DNA of 64,000 bases. Source: Rhodanobacter sp. FDAARGOS 1247. GTDB taxonomy: Bacteria > Pseudomonadota > Gammaproteobacteria > Xanthomonadales > Rhodanobacteraceae. Below the pieces are notes generated by a model. The model worked only from the letters and a program-made list of their open reading frames with translations, did not search any database and was not told where the DNA came from. Position numbers and translations under genes: made by a program. Below, piece by piece: positions 36,325 to 47,218 of this stretch; position 1 is the stretch's first letter, and every line of letters starts with the position of its first letter. Location of the stretch: the NCBI RefSeq assembly GCF_016889805.1, contig NZ_CP069535.1, forward strand, positions 682,001 to 746,000, written 5' to 3'.

Positions 36325-36353
36325 AAAGCCCCGGCCATGGTCGGGGCTTTTTT
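36325..36353 (+). terminator. Terminator of gltA
   Basis: AAAGCCCCG (36325-36333) and CGGGGCTTT (36342-36350) around GCCATGGT are followed by more T residues (to 36353). It also marks the convergent boundary with the next minus-strand gene. Confidence 0.88.
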
Positions 36354-36371
36354 CATGCGGGGCAGATCGCT

Positions 36372-37046
36372 TCAGCGCAGGGCGGCGCTCAACTGCTGCT
36401 CGAAATCGTCGGCGGGATCTTCCGCCAGCAGCAGTTCCACCTGGGTCAATGACGCGCGCCGCATCGGCCGGTCGTCGGCACGATCCAGTGGCGCCTGGCG
36501 CAGCGCGTCGCGCGGCAGCACGGTGAGGTCGAACGGCAGTTCGTCGGCGGCGAACAGCAGTACCTGATATTCCGGCTGATCCTCGTCGCGGCCGTAGCGC
36601 AGCCGGCGCACCTGGGTATCGAACGGCACGCCGTGTTCGCGCAGGTAGAGCATCACGGCCTCCGGATCGTCGCTGTAGACGTGCAGGCACACGGCCGAGT
36701 GGGCGTCCGCCGTGCCTTCCAGCACCGCGCCGACCAGGCGTGGTTCGAAGGCGGCCAGGAAACGCATCGCGTCGAGCGCCGCCTCCCGGCGTTGCCGCAG
36801 CAGTTGCGGCTGGCTGTCGCCGAGGAACAGGCGCTGGTGTTCGCGCAAGGCCTGCTCGATTTCCTGGTTGCGGGGCAGCGCCTGGGTGTCGAGGATGCCC
36901 AGGCGTTCCGCCGCCTTCAGCTTGGCGTGGTGGAAATCGCGGATGCCGTGCTCGCTCATCAGCCGCGCCGCTTCCTGGGCGATGCGGACACGGTTGCGTT
37001 GCAGGCGGTCATGCGTGTGGATGCGGTGGTGCTCGCCTCGTGACAT
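36372..37046 (-). CDS. Conserved protein of unknown function
   Basis: A 224-residue soluble protein I recognise only as a beta/gammaproteobacterial conserved hypothetical. The N-terminus is helical and basic (LQRNRVRIAQEAARLMSEHG ... HHAKLKAAERLG), the middle (FLAAFEPRLVGAVLEGTADAHSAV) resembles the GSxA-like strand of nucleotidyltransferase-type folds, and the C-terminus ends RRASLTQVELLL. No catalytic motif can be defended. ATG 37046 was chosen for its AGGAG; ATG 37067 is in frame. It lies between gltA and ponA, both clear of it, and shares no operon. Confidence 0.7.
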   Translation of the reverse strand: MSRGEHHRIHTHDRLQRNRVRIAQEAARLMSEHGIRDFHHAKLKAAERLGILDTQALPRNQEIEQALREHQRLFLGDSQPQLLRQRREAALDAMRFLAAFEPRLVGAVLEGTADAHSAVCLHVYSDDPEAVMLYLREHGVPFDTQVRRLRYGRDEDQPEYQVLLFAADELPFDLTVLPRDALRQAPLDRADDRPMRRASLTQVELLLAEDPADDFEQQLSAALR

Positions 37047-37113
37047 GGACAGGGCGCTCCTCATCATGCGGTAACCGGCAGCTTCCGTCGGTCGGGCCGC
37101 TGCCGGCGAGGGT

Positions 37114-39639
37114 TCAGAAGATGTCGTAGGCGTGTTGCTGGTCCTGCTCCTTCTGCTGGGCAGCCTGGCTGCGCAACCGGTCGACGTCCTCCACTTTGAA
37201 TATCTCGCTCATGGCATCGGGATCGCCCGCGCCGGAGGGCAGTCCGCTGTAACGGTTGATCATTACCGTACTGATTCCCGGCGGCATCGGCAACGTGCTG
37301 GATGGCTGGTCCTTGAGCGCGCTGCCCATGTAGGACATCCAGATCGGCAGCGCTGCCTTGGCGCCGAACTCGCCCCGGCCGAGTGAGCTGTAGTCGTCGA
37401 AGCCCACCCACACGGCGGTCGACAGCTCGCCGTTGAAGCCGACGAACCAGGCGTCGCGGTGGTCGTTGGTGGAGCCGGTCTTGCCGGCCAGGTCGTCGCG
37501 TCCCAGCGCGCGGGCGGCCGAACCGGTGCCGCGCAGGATCACGTCCTTCATCAGCGACACCATCAGGTAGTCGTTGCGCACTTCGATCACGTGCGGCGCC
37601 AGCACCGGGGCGTGCGCGCCGGCGCCGTGTGCATCGGCCGGGAGCACGGCTTCGCCCACGCCGTCGACGCTGCTCGACTCGGCCGGCTCGCCGGCCTGGC
37701 TGGCCAGGTTGTTGGCCGGCGTCGGATTCATGTCGGCTGGCGGCGGGCCGGGCGGATTGGTGTCCAGCAGGCGCTCCTGGCAATTGCGGCAGGCGCGGGC
37801 CGGGTTCGCCACGTAGACCGGCGTGCCATTGCGGTCGTCGATCTCGTGGATGAAATACGGCGTGACCAGGTAGCCGCCATTGGCGAACACGGCGTAGCCG
37901 CGAGCCATGCTCATCGGCGACACCGAGGCGGTGCCCAGCGCCATCGACAGGTTGGCCGGGATGGCGTCCTGCGAGAAACCGAAGCGGGTCGCGTACTCGC
38001 GCATGAAGCGCACGCCGATGGCGTCGAGCAGGCGCACCGAGACCAGGTTCTTCGATTGCACCAGCGCCTCGCGCAGGCGCATCGGACCGGCGAACTTGCC
38101 ATCGTCGTTGGAAGGCGTCCAGATGCCGTTCGGTCGCGATGGGTCGGGCAGGGCCAGCGGTGCGTCATTGATGATCGAGGAGGGCGTAAAGCCCCGCTCG
38201 AACGCTCCCGAGTACAGGTACGGCTTGAAGCTGGAGCCGGGCTGGCGGGCGGCCATGACCGCGCGGTTGAACTTGCTGCGGACGAAGCTGAAACCGCCGA
38301 CCAGGGCCTGGATCGAGCCGTCCTCCGGATTCACCGAGGTCAGCGCGGCCTGCGCGGCGGGGATCTGCGCCAGCTGCCACTCGCCCTTGTCGTCGCGGGC
38401 CAGGCGGATGATGTCGCCGCGCTTGAGCACGGCATCGACCCTCGTCGGCGTGGCTCCGACCCGGTCGTCACTGATGTGCGGGCGAGCCCAGCTGAGGGCG
38501 GCCAGGTCGAGAATCGCGCTTTCGTGGCTGGACAGGTAGACCGTCGCCTGTCCGGCGTCGCTGGCGGTGACGATGCCCGGCTGCATGCCCGAGATGCTGC
38601 CGTAACTGCCCAGCAGGTTGTCGAAATCGGCGTCGCCCGCATTCGCCGGCAGGTCCTGGTGGGCTTCCGGGCCGCGCCAGCCGTGGCGGCGGTCATAGGC
38701 GATCAGCCCTTCGCGCACCGAATCCACCGCGGCCTGCTGACGGCCGCTCTGCACCGTGGTCTTCACCACGTAGCCTTCGGTCAATGCGTCGTTGCCGAAA
38801 CGGTCGAGCACCTGCCGGCGCACCATCTCGGCCAGGTAGGGGGCGTCCACCTCGATCGGCTGCTCATGCGGGTAGGCGTGGTTCGGCTCGGCGATCGCCT
38901 GCTCGTAGACGGCCTTGGTGATGTAGTCGTGGCGCAGCATCTCGCCCAGCACCCAGTTGCGCCGCGCAATCGCCCGCTTCTGCCCGTTGATCGGATTGAC
39001 CACCGAGGGCAACTGGAAGGTCGATGCGATCAGCGCGCACTCGGCCACGCTGAGCTGGTCCAGGGTCTTGCCGTAGTAATACTCCGCTGCCGCGGCCACG
39101 CCGTAGGAACGGTGGCCGAGGAACATCTTGTTGAGGTACAGCTCGAGGATCTGGTCCTTGCTCAGCTCGTGCTCGATGCGCAGCGCGATGAAGATCTCGG
39201 TGAGCTTGCGCGAATACAGCTTCTCGGGGCTGAGGAAGAAGTTGCGCGCCACCTGCTGGGTGATCGTCGAGCCACCCGGGCCCTTGTCGCCGCCGGTCAC
39301 CACCACATGCCAGCCGGCACGCGCGATGCCGTGCCAGTCCACGCCCGGGTGGTGGTAGAAGTCGGCGTCCTCGGCCGAAAGCACCGCATGCTTGAGCCGG
39401 TCGGGCACCTTGTCGATGTCCACCGGGATGCGCCGCGTCTCGCCGAAGCTGGCGATCAGCTTGCCGTCGGCACTGACCACCCGCAGCGGTACCTGCATGG
39501 GGTAGTTCTTCAGCTCGGCCACCGAGGGCAGCCGGGGAGAGATCAGCCAATACGCCACACCCACCGCGATAACTGTCAGGAGCAAACCGGAAAAGGCCAG
39601 GAGCAGAGCCCAGCGCAACAAGCGTTTGAAAATTTGCAT
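37114..39639 (-). CDS. mrcA: Penicillin-binding protein 1A (bifunctional)
   Basis: An 841-residue class A PBP that polymerises and cross-links peptidoglycan. An N-terminal membrane span (about 8-30) is followed by the GT51 domain with SAEDADFYHHPGVD (catalytic Glu) and GGSTITQQVARNFFL. The transpeptidase domain has the serine in RQPGSSFKPYLY (about 465), SKN near 525 and GKTGSTND near 745. It is divergent from pilM across 272 bases, a layout conserved in gammaproteobacteria. Minus-strand TATACT at 39678-39683 is a possible -10. Confidence 0.95.
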   Translation of the reverse strand: MQIFKRLLRWALLLAFSGLLLTVIAVGVAYWLISPRLPSVAELKNYPMQVPLRVVSADGKLIASFGETRRIPVDIDKVPDRLKHAVLSAEDADFYHHPGVDWHGIARAGWHVVVTGGDKGPGGSTITQQVARNFFLSPEKLYSRKLTEIFIALRIEHELSKDQILELYLNKMFLGHRSYGVAAAAEYYYGKTLDQLSVAECALIASTFQLPSVVNPINGQKRAIARRNWVLGEMLRHDYITKAVYEQAIAEPNHAYPHEQPIEVDAPYLAEMVRRQVLDRFGNDALTEGYVVKTTVQSGRQQAAVDSVREGLIAYDRRHGWRGPEAHQDLPANAGDADFDNLLGSYGSISGMQPGIVTASDAGQATVYLSSHESAILDLAALSWARPHISDDRVGATPTRVDAVLKRGDIIRLARDDKGEWQLAQIPAAQAALTSVNPEDGSIQALVGGFSFVRSKFNRAVMAARQPGSSFKPYLYSGAFERGFTPSSIINDAPLALPDPSRPNGIWTPSNDDGKFAGPMRLREALVQSKNLVSVRLLDAIGVRFMREYATRFGFSQDAIPANLSMALGTASVSPMSMARGYAVFANGGYLVTPYFIHEIDDRNGTPVYVANPARACRNCQERLLDTNPPGPPPADMNPTPANNLASQAGEPAESSSVDGVGEAVLPADAHGAGAHAPVLAPHVIEVRNDYLMVSLMKDVILRGTGSAARALGRDDLAGKTGSTNDHRDAWFVGFNGELSTAVWVGFDDYSSLGRGEFGAKAALPIWMSYMGSALKDQPSSTLPMPPGISTVMINRYSGLPSGAGDPDAMSEIFKVEDVDRLRSQAAQQKEQDQQHAYDIF

Positions 39640-39823
39640 GGTGTGGAGATAGCGAGACCTGAGTCAAAACATGGCAGAGTATAGATGTAGCAGTATTCCC
39701 CGCATGAGGCGTGGTTTGCCAAAGCTCGAACCGGCCCGCCGAAGCAAGGGTCGAGCCAAGAAGGGGTTTCGCCTAAATGTGGCCCGGATCACGCCAATCA
39801 CTTGAGAAAGTTTCCGTAGACCG

Positions 39824-40969
<1,146 letters not shown>

Positions 40970-40970
<1 letters not shown>

Positions 40971-41689
40971 TGGCACACGTCAATCTACTTCCGTGGCGCG
41001 CCGAGCGACGCAAGCAACGCGAGCGCGAGTTCTACATGCAGCTGGTTGCCGCCTTCGTGGTCGGCATTGGCGCGTTGCTGGTGTGGATGTTCTGGATGGA
41101 CCAGCGCATCGACAACCAGAATGACCGCAACGCCTACCTGCAGACCGAGATCAAGCAGCTCGACGTGCGCATCGCCAAGATCAAGGAGCTGGAGAAGGTG
41201 CGCGAGCACCTGCTGGCCCGCAAGCAGATCATCGAGCAGTTGCAGGCCGACCGCTCGCAGATGGTGCATCTGTTCGACGAACTGGTGAAGACGATCCCGA
41301 CCAGCGCCCGCCTGACCGGACTCAAGCAGAGCGGCCAGTCGATGTCGCTCGACGGCGTGGCGCAGTCCAACGCCAGCGTGGCCGAATACATGCGCAACAT
41401 CGAAGTCTCGCCGTGGATGGGCCATGCCGACCTGCGCCAGACGCAGAACACGCATGATGCCTCCCGCATGCCGTACTCGTTTGGCCTGAACGTGCAACTG
41501 AGCAAGCCGAAAACCGACGAAGTCGACCCCACCAAGACGCCGTTGCCGCCCGCGGGCAGCAGCTCCAGCGCCGCGCCGGCCGTACCGGCACCGCTGGGTG
41601 CGGCGGCCAAGGCAGTGACCACGCCCGCGGCCCCGGTGACGCCGGAAGCCAAGCCGGTCAGTGCGCCGGCTGCGAAGGGAGGTGTCTGA
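40970..41689 (+). CDS. pilN: Type IV pilus assembly protein PilN
   Basis: A 239-residue inner-membrane protein. It begins with the conserved MAHVNLLPWRAERRKQRERE that docks to PilM, has one membrane span at about 22-43 and a periplasmic coiled coil (RIAKIKELEKVREHLLARK). The folded domain (about 90-180) is followed by a Pro/Ala/Ser-rich tail that is longer than in E. coli or Pseudomonas PilN. It pairs with PilO, the next gene. Confidence 0.95.
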
Positions 41690-41691
41690 TC

Positions 41692-42351
41692 ATGAGTTTC
41701 CTCAGTGATATCCAGAACCTCGATCGCAACAACGTCGGTGGCTGGCCGCAGTCGGTAAAGATCTTCTTCACCACGCTCCTGTTCGGCCTGGTGTTGCTGG
41801 CCGGCTGGTACTTCGTCATCAGCGACCAGCAGGACAGCCTGAATTCGCTGGTCGGCAAGGAAGGTTCGCTCAAGCAGGAATTCGCCACCAAGCAGGCCAA
41901 GTCGGTCAACCTCGAGGCACTGCAACAGCAGCTCGACGAGATGCAGGACATGCTGCGCCAGTTGCTGCGCCAGCTGCCCAGCAAGACCGAGATGCCGGAG
42001 CTGCTGACCGACATTTCGCAGACCGCGCAGTCGGCCGGCCTGGAGACCGACCTGTTCCAGCCGGGTCCGGAGACGCCGAAGGACTTCTACGCAGAGCGAC
42101 CGATCGCCCTGAAGTTCAGCGGCACCTACCACCAGTTCGGCACCTTCATCAGCGGCGTGGCTTCGTTGCCGCGGGTGGTGATCCTCACCCTGCACGACGT
42201 GTCGCTGACACCGAAGGCGGCGGGCGACAAGGGCGCGAACGGGCAACTGGTCCTGCAGGGCACCGTCAAGACCTATCGCTACCTCGATGACGATGAGAGC
42301 GCGGCATCAGCCAAACCCGCGGGCAGGAACAGGGCGGGGGGCCGGAAATGA
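41692..42351 (+). CDS. pilO: Type IV pilus assembly protein PilO
   Basis: A 219-residue PilO with the N-terminal MSFLSDIQNLDRNNVGGWP, one membrane span near residues 28-45, a coiled coil and the ferredoxin-like domain (AERPIALKFSGTYHQFGTFISGVASLPRVVIL near 130-160). It heterodimerises with PilN. The tail is Ala/Arg-rich. It lies two bases after pilN and its stop overlaps the pilP ATG. Confidence 0.95.
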   Translation: MSFLSDIQNLDRNNVGGWPQSVKIFFTTLLFGLVLLAGWYFVISDQQDSLNSLVGKEGSLKQEFATKQAKSVNLEALQQQLDEMQDMLRQLLRQLPSKTEMPELLTDISQTAQSAGLETDLFQPGPETPKDFYAERPIALKFSGTYHQFGTFISGVASLPRVVILTLHDVSLTPKAAGDKGANGQLVLQGTVKTYRYLDDDESAASAKPAGRNRAGGRK

Positions 42352-42893
42352 ACAAGCAGACATTCATCAAGCCGGCACACGCCGCACGCTTCGCGCTGAT
42401 GCTGGGCGCCGTGCTGGTCCTCGGCGGCTGCACCCGCGGCATGTCCGACCTGCGCAGCTGGGTTGCCCAGGAAAAGGCCAAGAAGGGCGCGCCGATCCAG
42501 CCGTTGCCGGTGATCAAGACCTTCGAAACATTCAAGTACGACGACCAGGATCGCCGTGACCCGTTCAGCCCGAGCACGGCCGAGCTGGACAACAACAGCA
42601 CCGCCAACACCGGTCCCAGGCCGGACGCCAACCGCGCCAAGCAACCGCTTGAGCTGTTCGCGCTGGACAGCCTGAAGATGGTCGGCACGGTCGGTGCCGG
42701 CGGCAGCATGGAAGTGCTGGTCAAGGACCCGGGCGGGGTGATCCACCGCGTCCATGTCAACGAGTACATGGGTCAGAACTACGGGCATATCACGGCGATC
42801 AGCGAAGACCATATTGATCTGGTCGAGCTGGTATCCAACGGTAATGGTGGCTGGATGGAACGTCCTGCCAGCATCGCGCTCGACGCGAAATAG
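42348..42893 (+). CDS. pilP: Type IV pilus lipoprotein PilP
   Basis: A 181-residue lipoprotein linking the PilNO platform to the PilQ secretin. Its signal ends at LGGC (about residue 27). The mature protein has the family's YDDQDRRDPFSP near residue 65 and LELFALDSLKMVGTVG near 100. A short Asn/Pro-rich linker precedes the folded domain. Overlaps pilO. Confidence 0.95.
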   Translation: MNKQTFIKPAHAARFALMLGAVLVLGGCTRGMSDLRSWVAQEKAKKGAPIQPLPVIKTFETFKYDDQDRRDPFSPSTAELDNNSTANTGPRPDANRAKQPLELFALDSLKMVGTVGAGGSMEVLVKDPGGVIHRVHVNEYMGQNYGHITAISEDHIDLVELVSNGNGGWMERPASIALDAK

Positions 42894-42912
42894 GTAGACA
42901 GGGGCTGATGCA

Positions 42913-45111
42913 ATGAGCAACCAAATCCAATCCGTGCGGGGCCGTGTCATGCGCCATGCAAGCCGTTACATGCTGATGGGCCTGCTGATCGCTGGCGCCA
43001 CCTGGACCAGCGCTGCGATGGCAGCCACCACCACGCTGAAGAACATCAGCTACGACGCACTGCCCGGTGGCAGCGTGGAGTTGCACATGGACTTCGGCAA
43101 TGGCCCGGTGCCGGATCCGAAGATCTTCACGACCGGCAACCCGCCGCGCATCGCGGTGGACTTTGCCGACACCGACAACGCGGCGCCGCGCCATCTGGAC
43201 ATCGGCAAGGGCTCGACCTCGGGCGTGTCCGCCGTCTCCGCTGGCGGTCGCACCCGCGTCGTGGTGGAACTGATGCGTGAGTCGAGCTACCGCTCGCGGA
43301 TCGACGGCAGCAGCCTGATCCTGACCGTGAACAACGGCAGCGCCGACCAGGCGGTGACCACCGCCGCCACGATCGACCCGACCAAGGCCCTGCCGTCCTC
43401 GTCGAACGGTCCGGCCATCTCCAACATCGACTTCCGTCGTGGCCCCAACGGCGAAGGTCGCGTGCTGATCAACTTCAGCGGCAGCGGCGCCAACGCCGAA
43501 ATGACCCGCAGCGGCGACAAGGTGCTGGTCACCATTGATCACGCCAACCTGCCGGCCAACCTGGCCCAGCGCCTCGACACGCTCGACTTCGCCACGCCGG
43601 TGCAGTCGATCGTCACCCGTACCGGCAACGGTGGCGGTGCGCGCATGGAGATCGCGGTCAAGGGCAACGTGGAAACGTCCGCCTACCAGACCGCCGACCA
43701 GTACGTGGTCGAAGTGGCGCCGAAGAAGGCCGACGCCAAGCAGGCCCAGCTGGGCAAGCTCGACCAGGAGCCGAGCTACAACGGCAAGCGCGTCACCTTC
43801 AACTTCCAGGACATCCCGGTGCGCTCGGCTCTGCAGCTGATCGCGGACATCTCCGGGCTCAACCTGGTCGCTTCGGACAGCGTTGGCGGCAGCGTCACCC
43901 TGCGTCTGGTCAACGTGCCGTGGGATCAGGCGCTGGACGTGATCCTGCGTGCCAAGAGCCTCGACAAGCGCCGTAACGGCAACGTGGTCTGGGTTGCCCC
44001 GCAGGCCGAGCTGGCCAAGTACGAACAGGATCTGGCCGATGCCAAGCTGAAGGCGCAGGACACCGCCGAGCTGGTGACCGACTACGTGCCGATCAGCTAT
44101 GGCAAGGCTTCGGACATCGCCACCTTGCTCACCACCGGCAGCAAGCAGGGCCAGGGCGGTGGCGGTGGCGGCAGTAGCGGCAGCAACACCCAGCGTGGCT
44201 TCCTCTCGCCCCGCGGCAGCGTCTCCTTCGACGTGCGTACCAATACCCTGCTGCTCAACGACACGCCGGAGAAGATCCGCCAGTTGCGCGAGCTGATCGC
44301 GGTGCTGGACAAGCCGGTGCAGCAGGTGCTGATCGAATCGCGCATCGTGGTCGCCACCGACGACTTCACCCGTGAACTGGGCGCGAAGTTCGGCATCAGC
44401 GGCAAGCAGACCAACCCCAGCGGCCAGGTGCTGCAGCTCGGCAGCGGCGTGCCCAGCGCGATCGGCGACAACAGCGCCCCGAACACGGTCGGCTCCGGTG
44501 GCCTCAACGTGAACCTTCCTACCAGCCTGAAGGGCGGCAGCTTCGGCCTGGCCATCCTCGGCGCGAACTATGCGCTGGATCTGGAACTCTCCGCCGCCCA
44601 GACCGAAGGTCGTGGCGAGGTGATCTCCAGCCCCCGCGTGATCACCGCCAACCAGCAGGAAGCGGTCATCCGCCAGGGTCAGGAAATCGGCTACGTGACC
44701 TTCCAGAACAGCGCCGGGGGCGGCGCCGGCAGTGGCACCGCCACGGTGCAGTTCAAGGACGCCGTGCTGGAACTGAAGGTCACCCCGACGATCACCGCCG
44801 ACAACCGCGTCTACCTGATGATCAACGTCAAGAAGGATGCGCTGGCCGGTTACGTCGACGCCCCGGGAAGCGGCAAGATCCCGACCATCGACACGCGTGA
44901 AGTGAACACCTCAGCCCTGGTCGACAACGGCCAGACCGTCGTCCTCGGTGGCATCTACGAGGTCAACAAGTCCAACACCATCACCAAGGTGCCCGGTCTG
45001 GGCGACATCCCCGGCATCGGCGCCCTGTTCCGCAGCACGTCGCGGGTCAACACCAAGGCCGAGCTGCTGATCTTCGTGACGCCGCGGATTCTCAGCGACA
45101 CCTTGCAGTAA
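42913..45111 (+). CDS. pilQ: Type IV pilus secretin PilQ
   Basis: A 732-residue outer-membrane secretin that gates the pilus. After a Sec signal (about 1-36, AAMA-A), two AMIN domains (about 40-150 and 170-270) bind peptidoglycan. An N0/N1 secretin N-domain (about 295-450) and the secretin beta-barrel domain (about 470-730) follow, the latter ending with VPGLGDIPGIGALFRSTSR, the secretin signature. A glycine-rich loop (QGGGGGGSSGSN) sits near residue 415. It ends the operon; aroK does not follow as it does in E. coli, the terminator does. Confidence 0.97.
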   Translation: MSNQIQSVRGRVMRHASRYMLMGLLIAGATWTSAAMAATTTLKNISYDALPGGSVELHMDFGNGPVPDPKIFTTGNPPRIAVDFADTDNAAPRHLDIGKGSTSGVSAVSAGGRTRVVVELMRESSYRSRIDGSSLILTVNNGSADQAVTTAATIDPTKALPSSSNGPAISNIDFRRGPNGEGRVLINFSGSGANAEMTRSGDKVLVTIDHANLPANLAQRLDTLDFATPVQSIVTRTGNGGGARMEIAVKGNVETSAYQTADQYVVEVAPKKADAKQAQLGKLDQEPSYNGKRVTFNFQDIPVRSALQLIADISGLNLVASDSVGGSVTLRLVNVPWDQALDVILRAKSLDKRRNGNVVWVAPQAELAKYEQDLADAKLKAQDTAELVTDYVPISYGKASDIATLLTTGSKQGQGGGGGGSSGSNTQRGFLSPRGSVSFDVRTNTLLLNDTPEKIRQLRELIAVLDKPVQQVLIESRIVVATDDFTRELGAKFGISGKQTNPSGQVLQLGSGVPSAIGDNSAPNTVGSGGLNVNLPTSLKGGSFGLAILGANYALDLELSAAQTEGRGEVISSPRVITANQQEAVIRQGQEIGYVTFQNSAGGGAGSGTATVQFKDAVLELKVTPTITADNRVYLMINVKKDALAGYVDAPGSGKIPTIDTREVNTSALVDNGQTVVLGGIYEVNKSNTITKVPGLGDIPGIGALFRSTSRVNTKAELLIFVTPRILSDTLQ

Positions 45112-45127
45112 GTTCTGGCAGCACCAC

Positions 45128-45159
45128 GAAAAGAGGCGGCCTCGGCCGCCTCTTTTTTT
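45128..45159 (+). terminator. Terminator of the pil operon
   Basis: AAAGAGGCGGC, loop CTCG, and GCCGCCTCTTT form an 11-bp stem followed by seven T residues (to 45159). Confidence 0.92.
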
Positions 45160-45290
45160 ATGCGTGACGGCTGGCATGTGCCCGGCGATGGAATTTCCGG
45201 CATGGTTGATGGTCTGTAGCACGCCGAGCGAACTTGCGGTCAGGTCGCCCCATCGGTCAGGCCGCCTTCGCCTCAACCACGGAACGCCTC

Positions 45291-46286
45291 ATGGATACAC
45301 CCGAAACCGGGCCTTCGAGCCACTTGCAATCTTCCTTTGCGCAGCTGCGCGACGATCTGCAGCAATGCATCATCGGCCAGCCGCATCTGGTGCAATGCCT
45401 GCTGGTGGCGCTGCTGGCGGACGGCCACCTGCTGGTCGAGGGCGCGCCCGGCCTGGCCAAGACCACCGCGGTCAAGGCGCTCGCGGCGCGGATCGAGGCG
45501 GACTTCCACCGCGTGCAGTTCACCCCCGACCTGTTGCCGGCGGACCTCACCGGCACCGATGTCTTCCGTCCGCAATCGGGCAGCTTCGAATTCGAGCGCG
45601 GCCCGCTGTTCCACAACATCGTCCTCGCCGACGAGATCAACCGCGCGCCGGCCAAGGTGCAATCGGCCCTGCTCGAAGCGATGGCCGAGCAGCAGATCAC
45701 CGTCGGTCGTCGCACCTGGCAGCTGCCCGAGCTGTTCATGGTGATGGCGACGCAGAATCCCATCGAGCAGGAAGGCACGTTCACCCTGCCCGAAGCCCAG
45801 CTCGATCGCTTCCTGATGCATGTGACGATCGGTTATCCCGATGCCACTGCCGAGCTGGCGATCCTCAAGCTCGCTCGTGAACAGGCGAGTCGCCGGGCCC
45901 ATCCGGTGGCCGCCGCTCCTGCGCTGTTGAGCCAGGCCGACGTGTTCGCCGCACGCGATGCGGCGATGGCGGTGCACATGGCGCCGGCGCTGGAGGAGTA
46001 CCTGACCCAGCTGGTGCTGGCCACCCGCGATGCCGGGCACTACGGGCCGGAATTGAAGCGCTGGATCGCCTGGGGCGGCAGCCCGCGCGCCACCATCGCG
46101 CTGGATCGCTGTTCGCGGGCCCAGGCGTGGTTGTCGGGGCGCGATTACGTGCTGCCCGAGGATGTGCACGCAATTGCCCATGAAGTGCTGCGCCATCGCG
46201 TGCTGCTCAGCTACGAGGCCGAGGCCGAAGGCGTGCGGCCCGACCAGGTGATCGGCCGCCTGCTGGATCTCGTGCCGCTGCCGTGA
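45291..46286 (+). CDS. MoxR family AAA ATPase
   Basis: A 331-residue AAA+ chaperone ATPase. Walker A is EGAPGLAKT near residue 58, Walker B is IVLADEINRAP, with sensor 1 MATQNP and LPEAQLDRFLMHV following. It opens a six-gene operon with a DUF58 protein, a DUF4381 protein, two VWA proteins and BatD, the MoxR/Bat arrangement linked in other bacteria to maturation of envelope or metal-dependent complexes and aerotolerance. Start taken at ATG 45291; its stop overlaps the next gene. Confidence 0.93.
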   Translation: MDTPETGPSSHLQSSFAQLRDDLQQCIIGQPHLVQCLLVALLADGHLLVEGAPGLAKTTAVKALAARIEADFHRVQFTPDLLPADLTGTDVFRPQSGSFEFERGPLFHNIVLADEINRAPAKVQSALLEAMAEQQITVGRRTWQLPELFMVMATQNPIEQEGTFTLPEAQLDRFLMHVTIGYPDATAELAILKLAREQASRRAHPVAAAPALLSQADVFAARDAAMAVHMAPALEEYLTQLVLATRDAGHYGPELKRWIAWGGSPRATIALDRCSRAQAWLSGRDYVLPEDVHAIAHEVLRHRVLLSYEAEAEGVRPDQVIGRLLDLVPLP

Positions 46287-47218
46287 ACGCCGTCGTCTCC
46301 CGAGCCGCCGACGGCGATGGACTCAGCCGGGTATCGCTGTCCGAACTGATCGCCCTGCGCGCCAGGGTCGGCAAGGTGCGGCTGGCGCCCTTGTCGAGCC
46401 GTGCCGCCCGCAGCGGTCAGCAGTCCAGCCGTCTATACGGCCGCGGCATGGACTATGCGGAATCGCGGGTCTACCAGGCCGGCGACGACGTGCGTCGGCT
46501 CGACTGGCGGCTGACCGCGCGCAGCGGCAAGTTGCATACCAAGCTGTTCCAGGAGGATCGCGAAGGCTGCCTGCTGATCCTGCTCGACACGCATGCCAGC
46601 ATGCGTTTCGGCACCCGCGTGCGCTTCAAGTCGGTGCAGGCCGCGCGCGCGGCGGCGGCGGCGGCCTGGTGCGCGGTGCGCGCCGGCGAACGCGTCGGCG
46701 TGATGGCGTACGGACACGCCGACCAGCTGGTGCGGCCACAGGCTGGCCCGCGCGGCGCGCTGGCGGTGTGCGGCGCCATGGCCGAGTGGGATGCGCACGC
46801 TGGGCCGGATCGGCTCGAACCGCTTTCCGATGCGCTGGCGCGTGCCGGCCGCGTCCTGCACGGGGCCAGCCGCGTGCTGCTGATCAGCGACGGCTTCAGT
46901 TGCGACGATGCGGCACGCAGGCGGCTGCTCGATCTGGGTCGCCATGCGCAGGTCAGCGTGCTGGTGGTGGCCGACGTGCTGGAACTGGCGCCGGCGATGC
47001 CGGGTCGTTACCCGCTGGAGCATGCCGGCGAACGCTGCGAGGTGATGCTTCAGTCCGAGCGACAGCGTGGCGATTTCCAGCGTGCGCTGGGGGCCGGGCA
47101 GGCGCGACTGGGTGAACTGGCCCGTTCGCTGGGGCTGCGCTGCAGCAGCATCGACACTACGGCGGATGCCTTCGATGCGGTGGGCGGCCTGCTCGGCACG
47201 CGGAGGGGCGCCCGATGA
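46283..47218 (+). CDS. DUF58 domain protein of the Bat operon
   Basis: A 311-residue protein with the conserved GRGMDYAESRVYQAGDDVRRLDW motif of DUF58 near residues 50-75, followed by a von Willebrand-type segment (LLILLDTHASMRFG) whose metal site is incomplete (DxHxS). Such proteins accompany MoxR and VWA partners. GTG 46283 overlaps the moxR stop (GTGA). No membrane span is visible, so it is probably cytoplasmic. Specific role unknown. Confidence 0.9.
   Translation: MNAVVSRAADGDGLSRVSLSELIALRARVGKVRLAPLSSRAARSGQQSSRLYGRGMDYAESRVYQAGDDVRRLDWRLTARSGKLHTKLFQEDREGCLLILLDTHASMRFGTRVRFKSVQAARAAAAAAWCAVRAGERVGVMAYGHADQLVRPQAGPRGALAVCGAMAEWDAHAGPDRLEPLSDALARAGRVLHGASRVLLISDGFSCDDAARRRLLDLGRHAQVSVLVVADVLELAPAMPGRYPLEHAGERCEVMLQSERQRGDFQRALGAGQARLGELARSLGLRCSSIDTTADAFDAVGGLLGTRRGAR

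Noticed and set aside
37114..39639. A novel divergent control system at ponA-pilM
   Set aside because: This arrangement is conserved in gammaproteobacteria; the 272-base gap shows a normal promoter for pilM and only a weak -10 for ponA.
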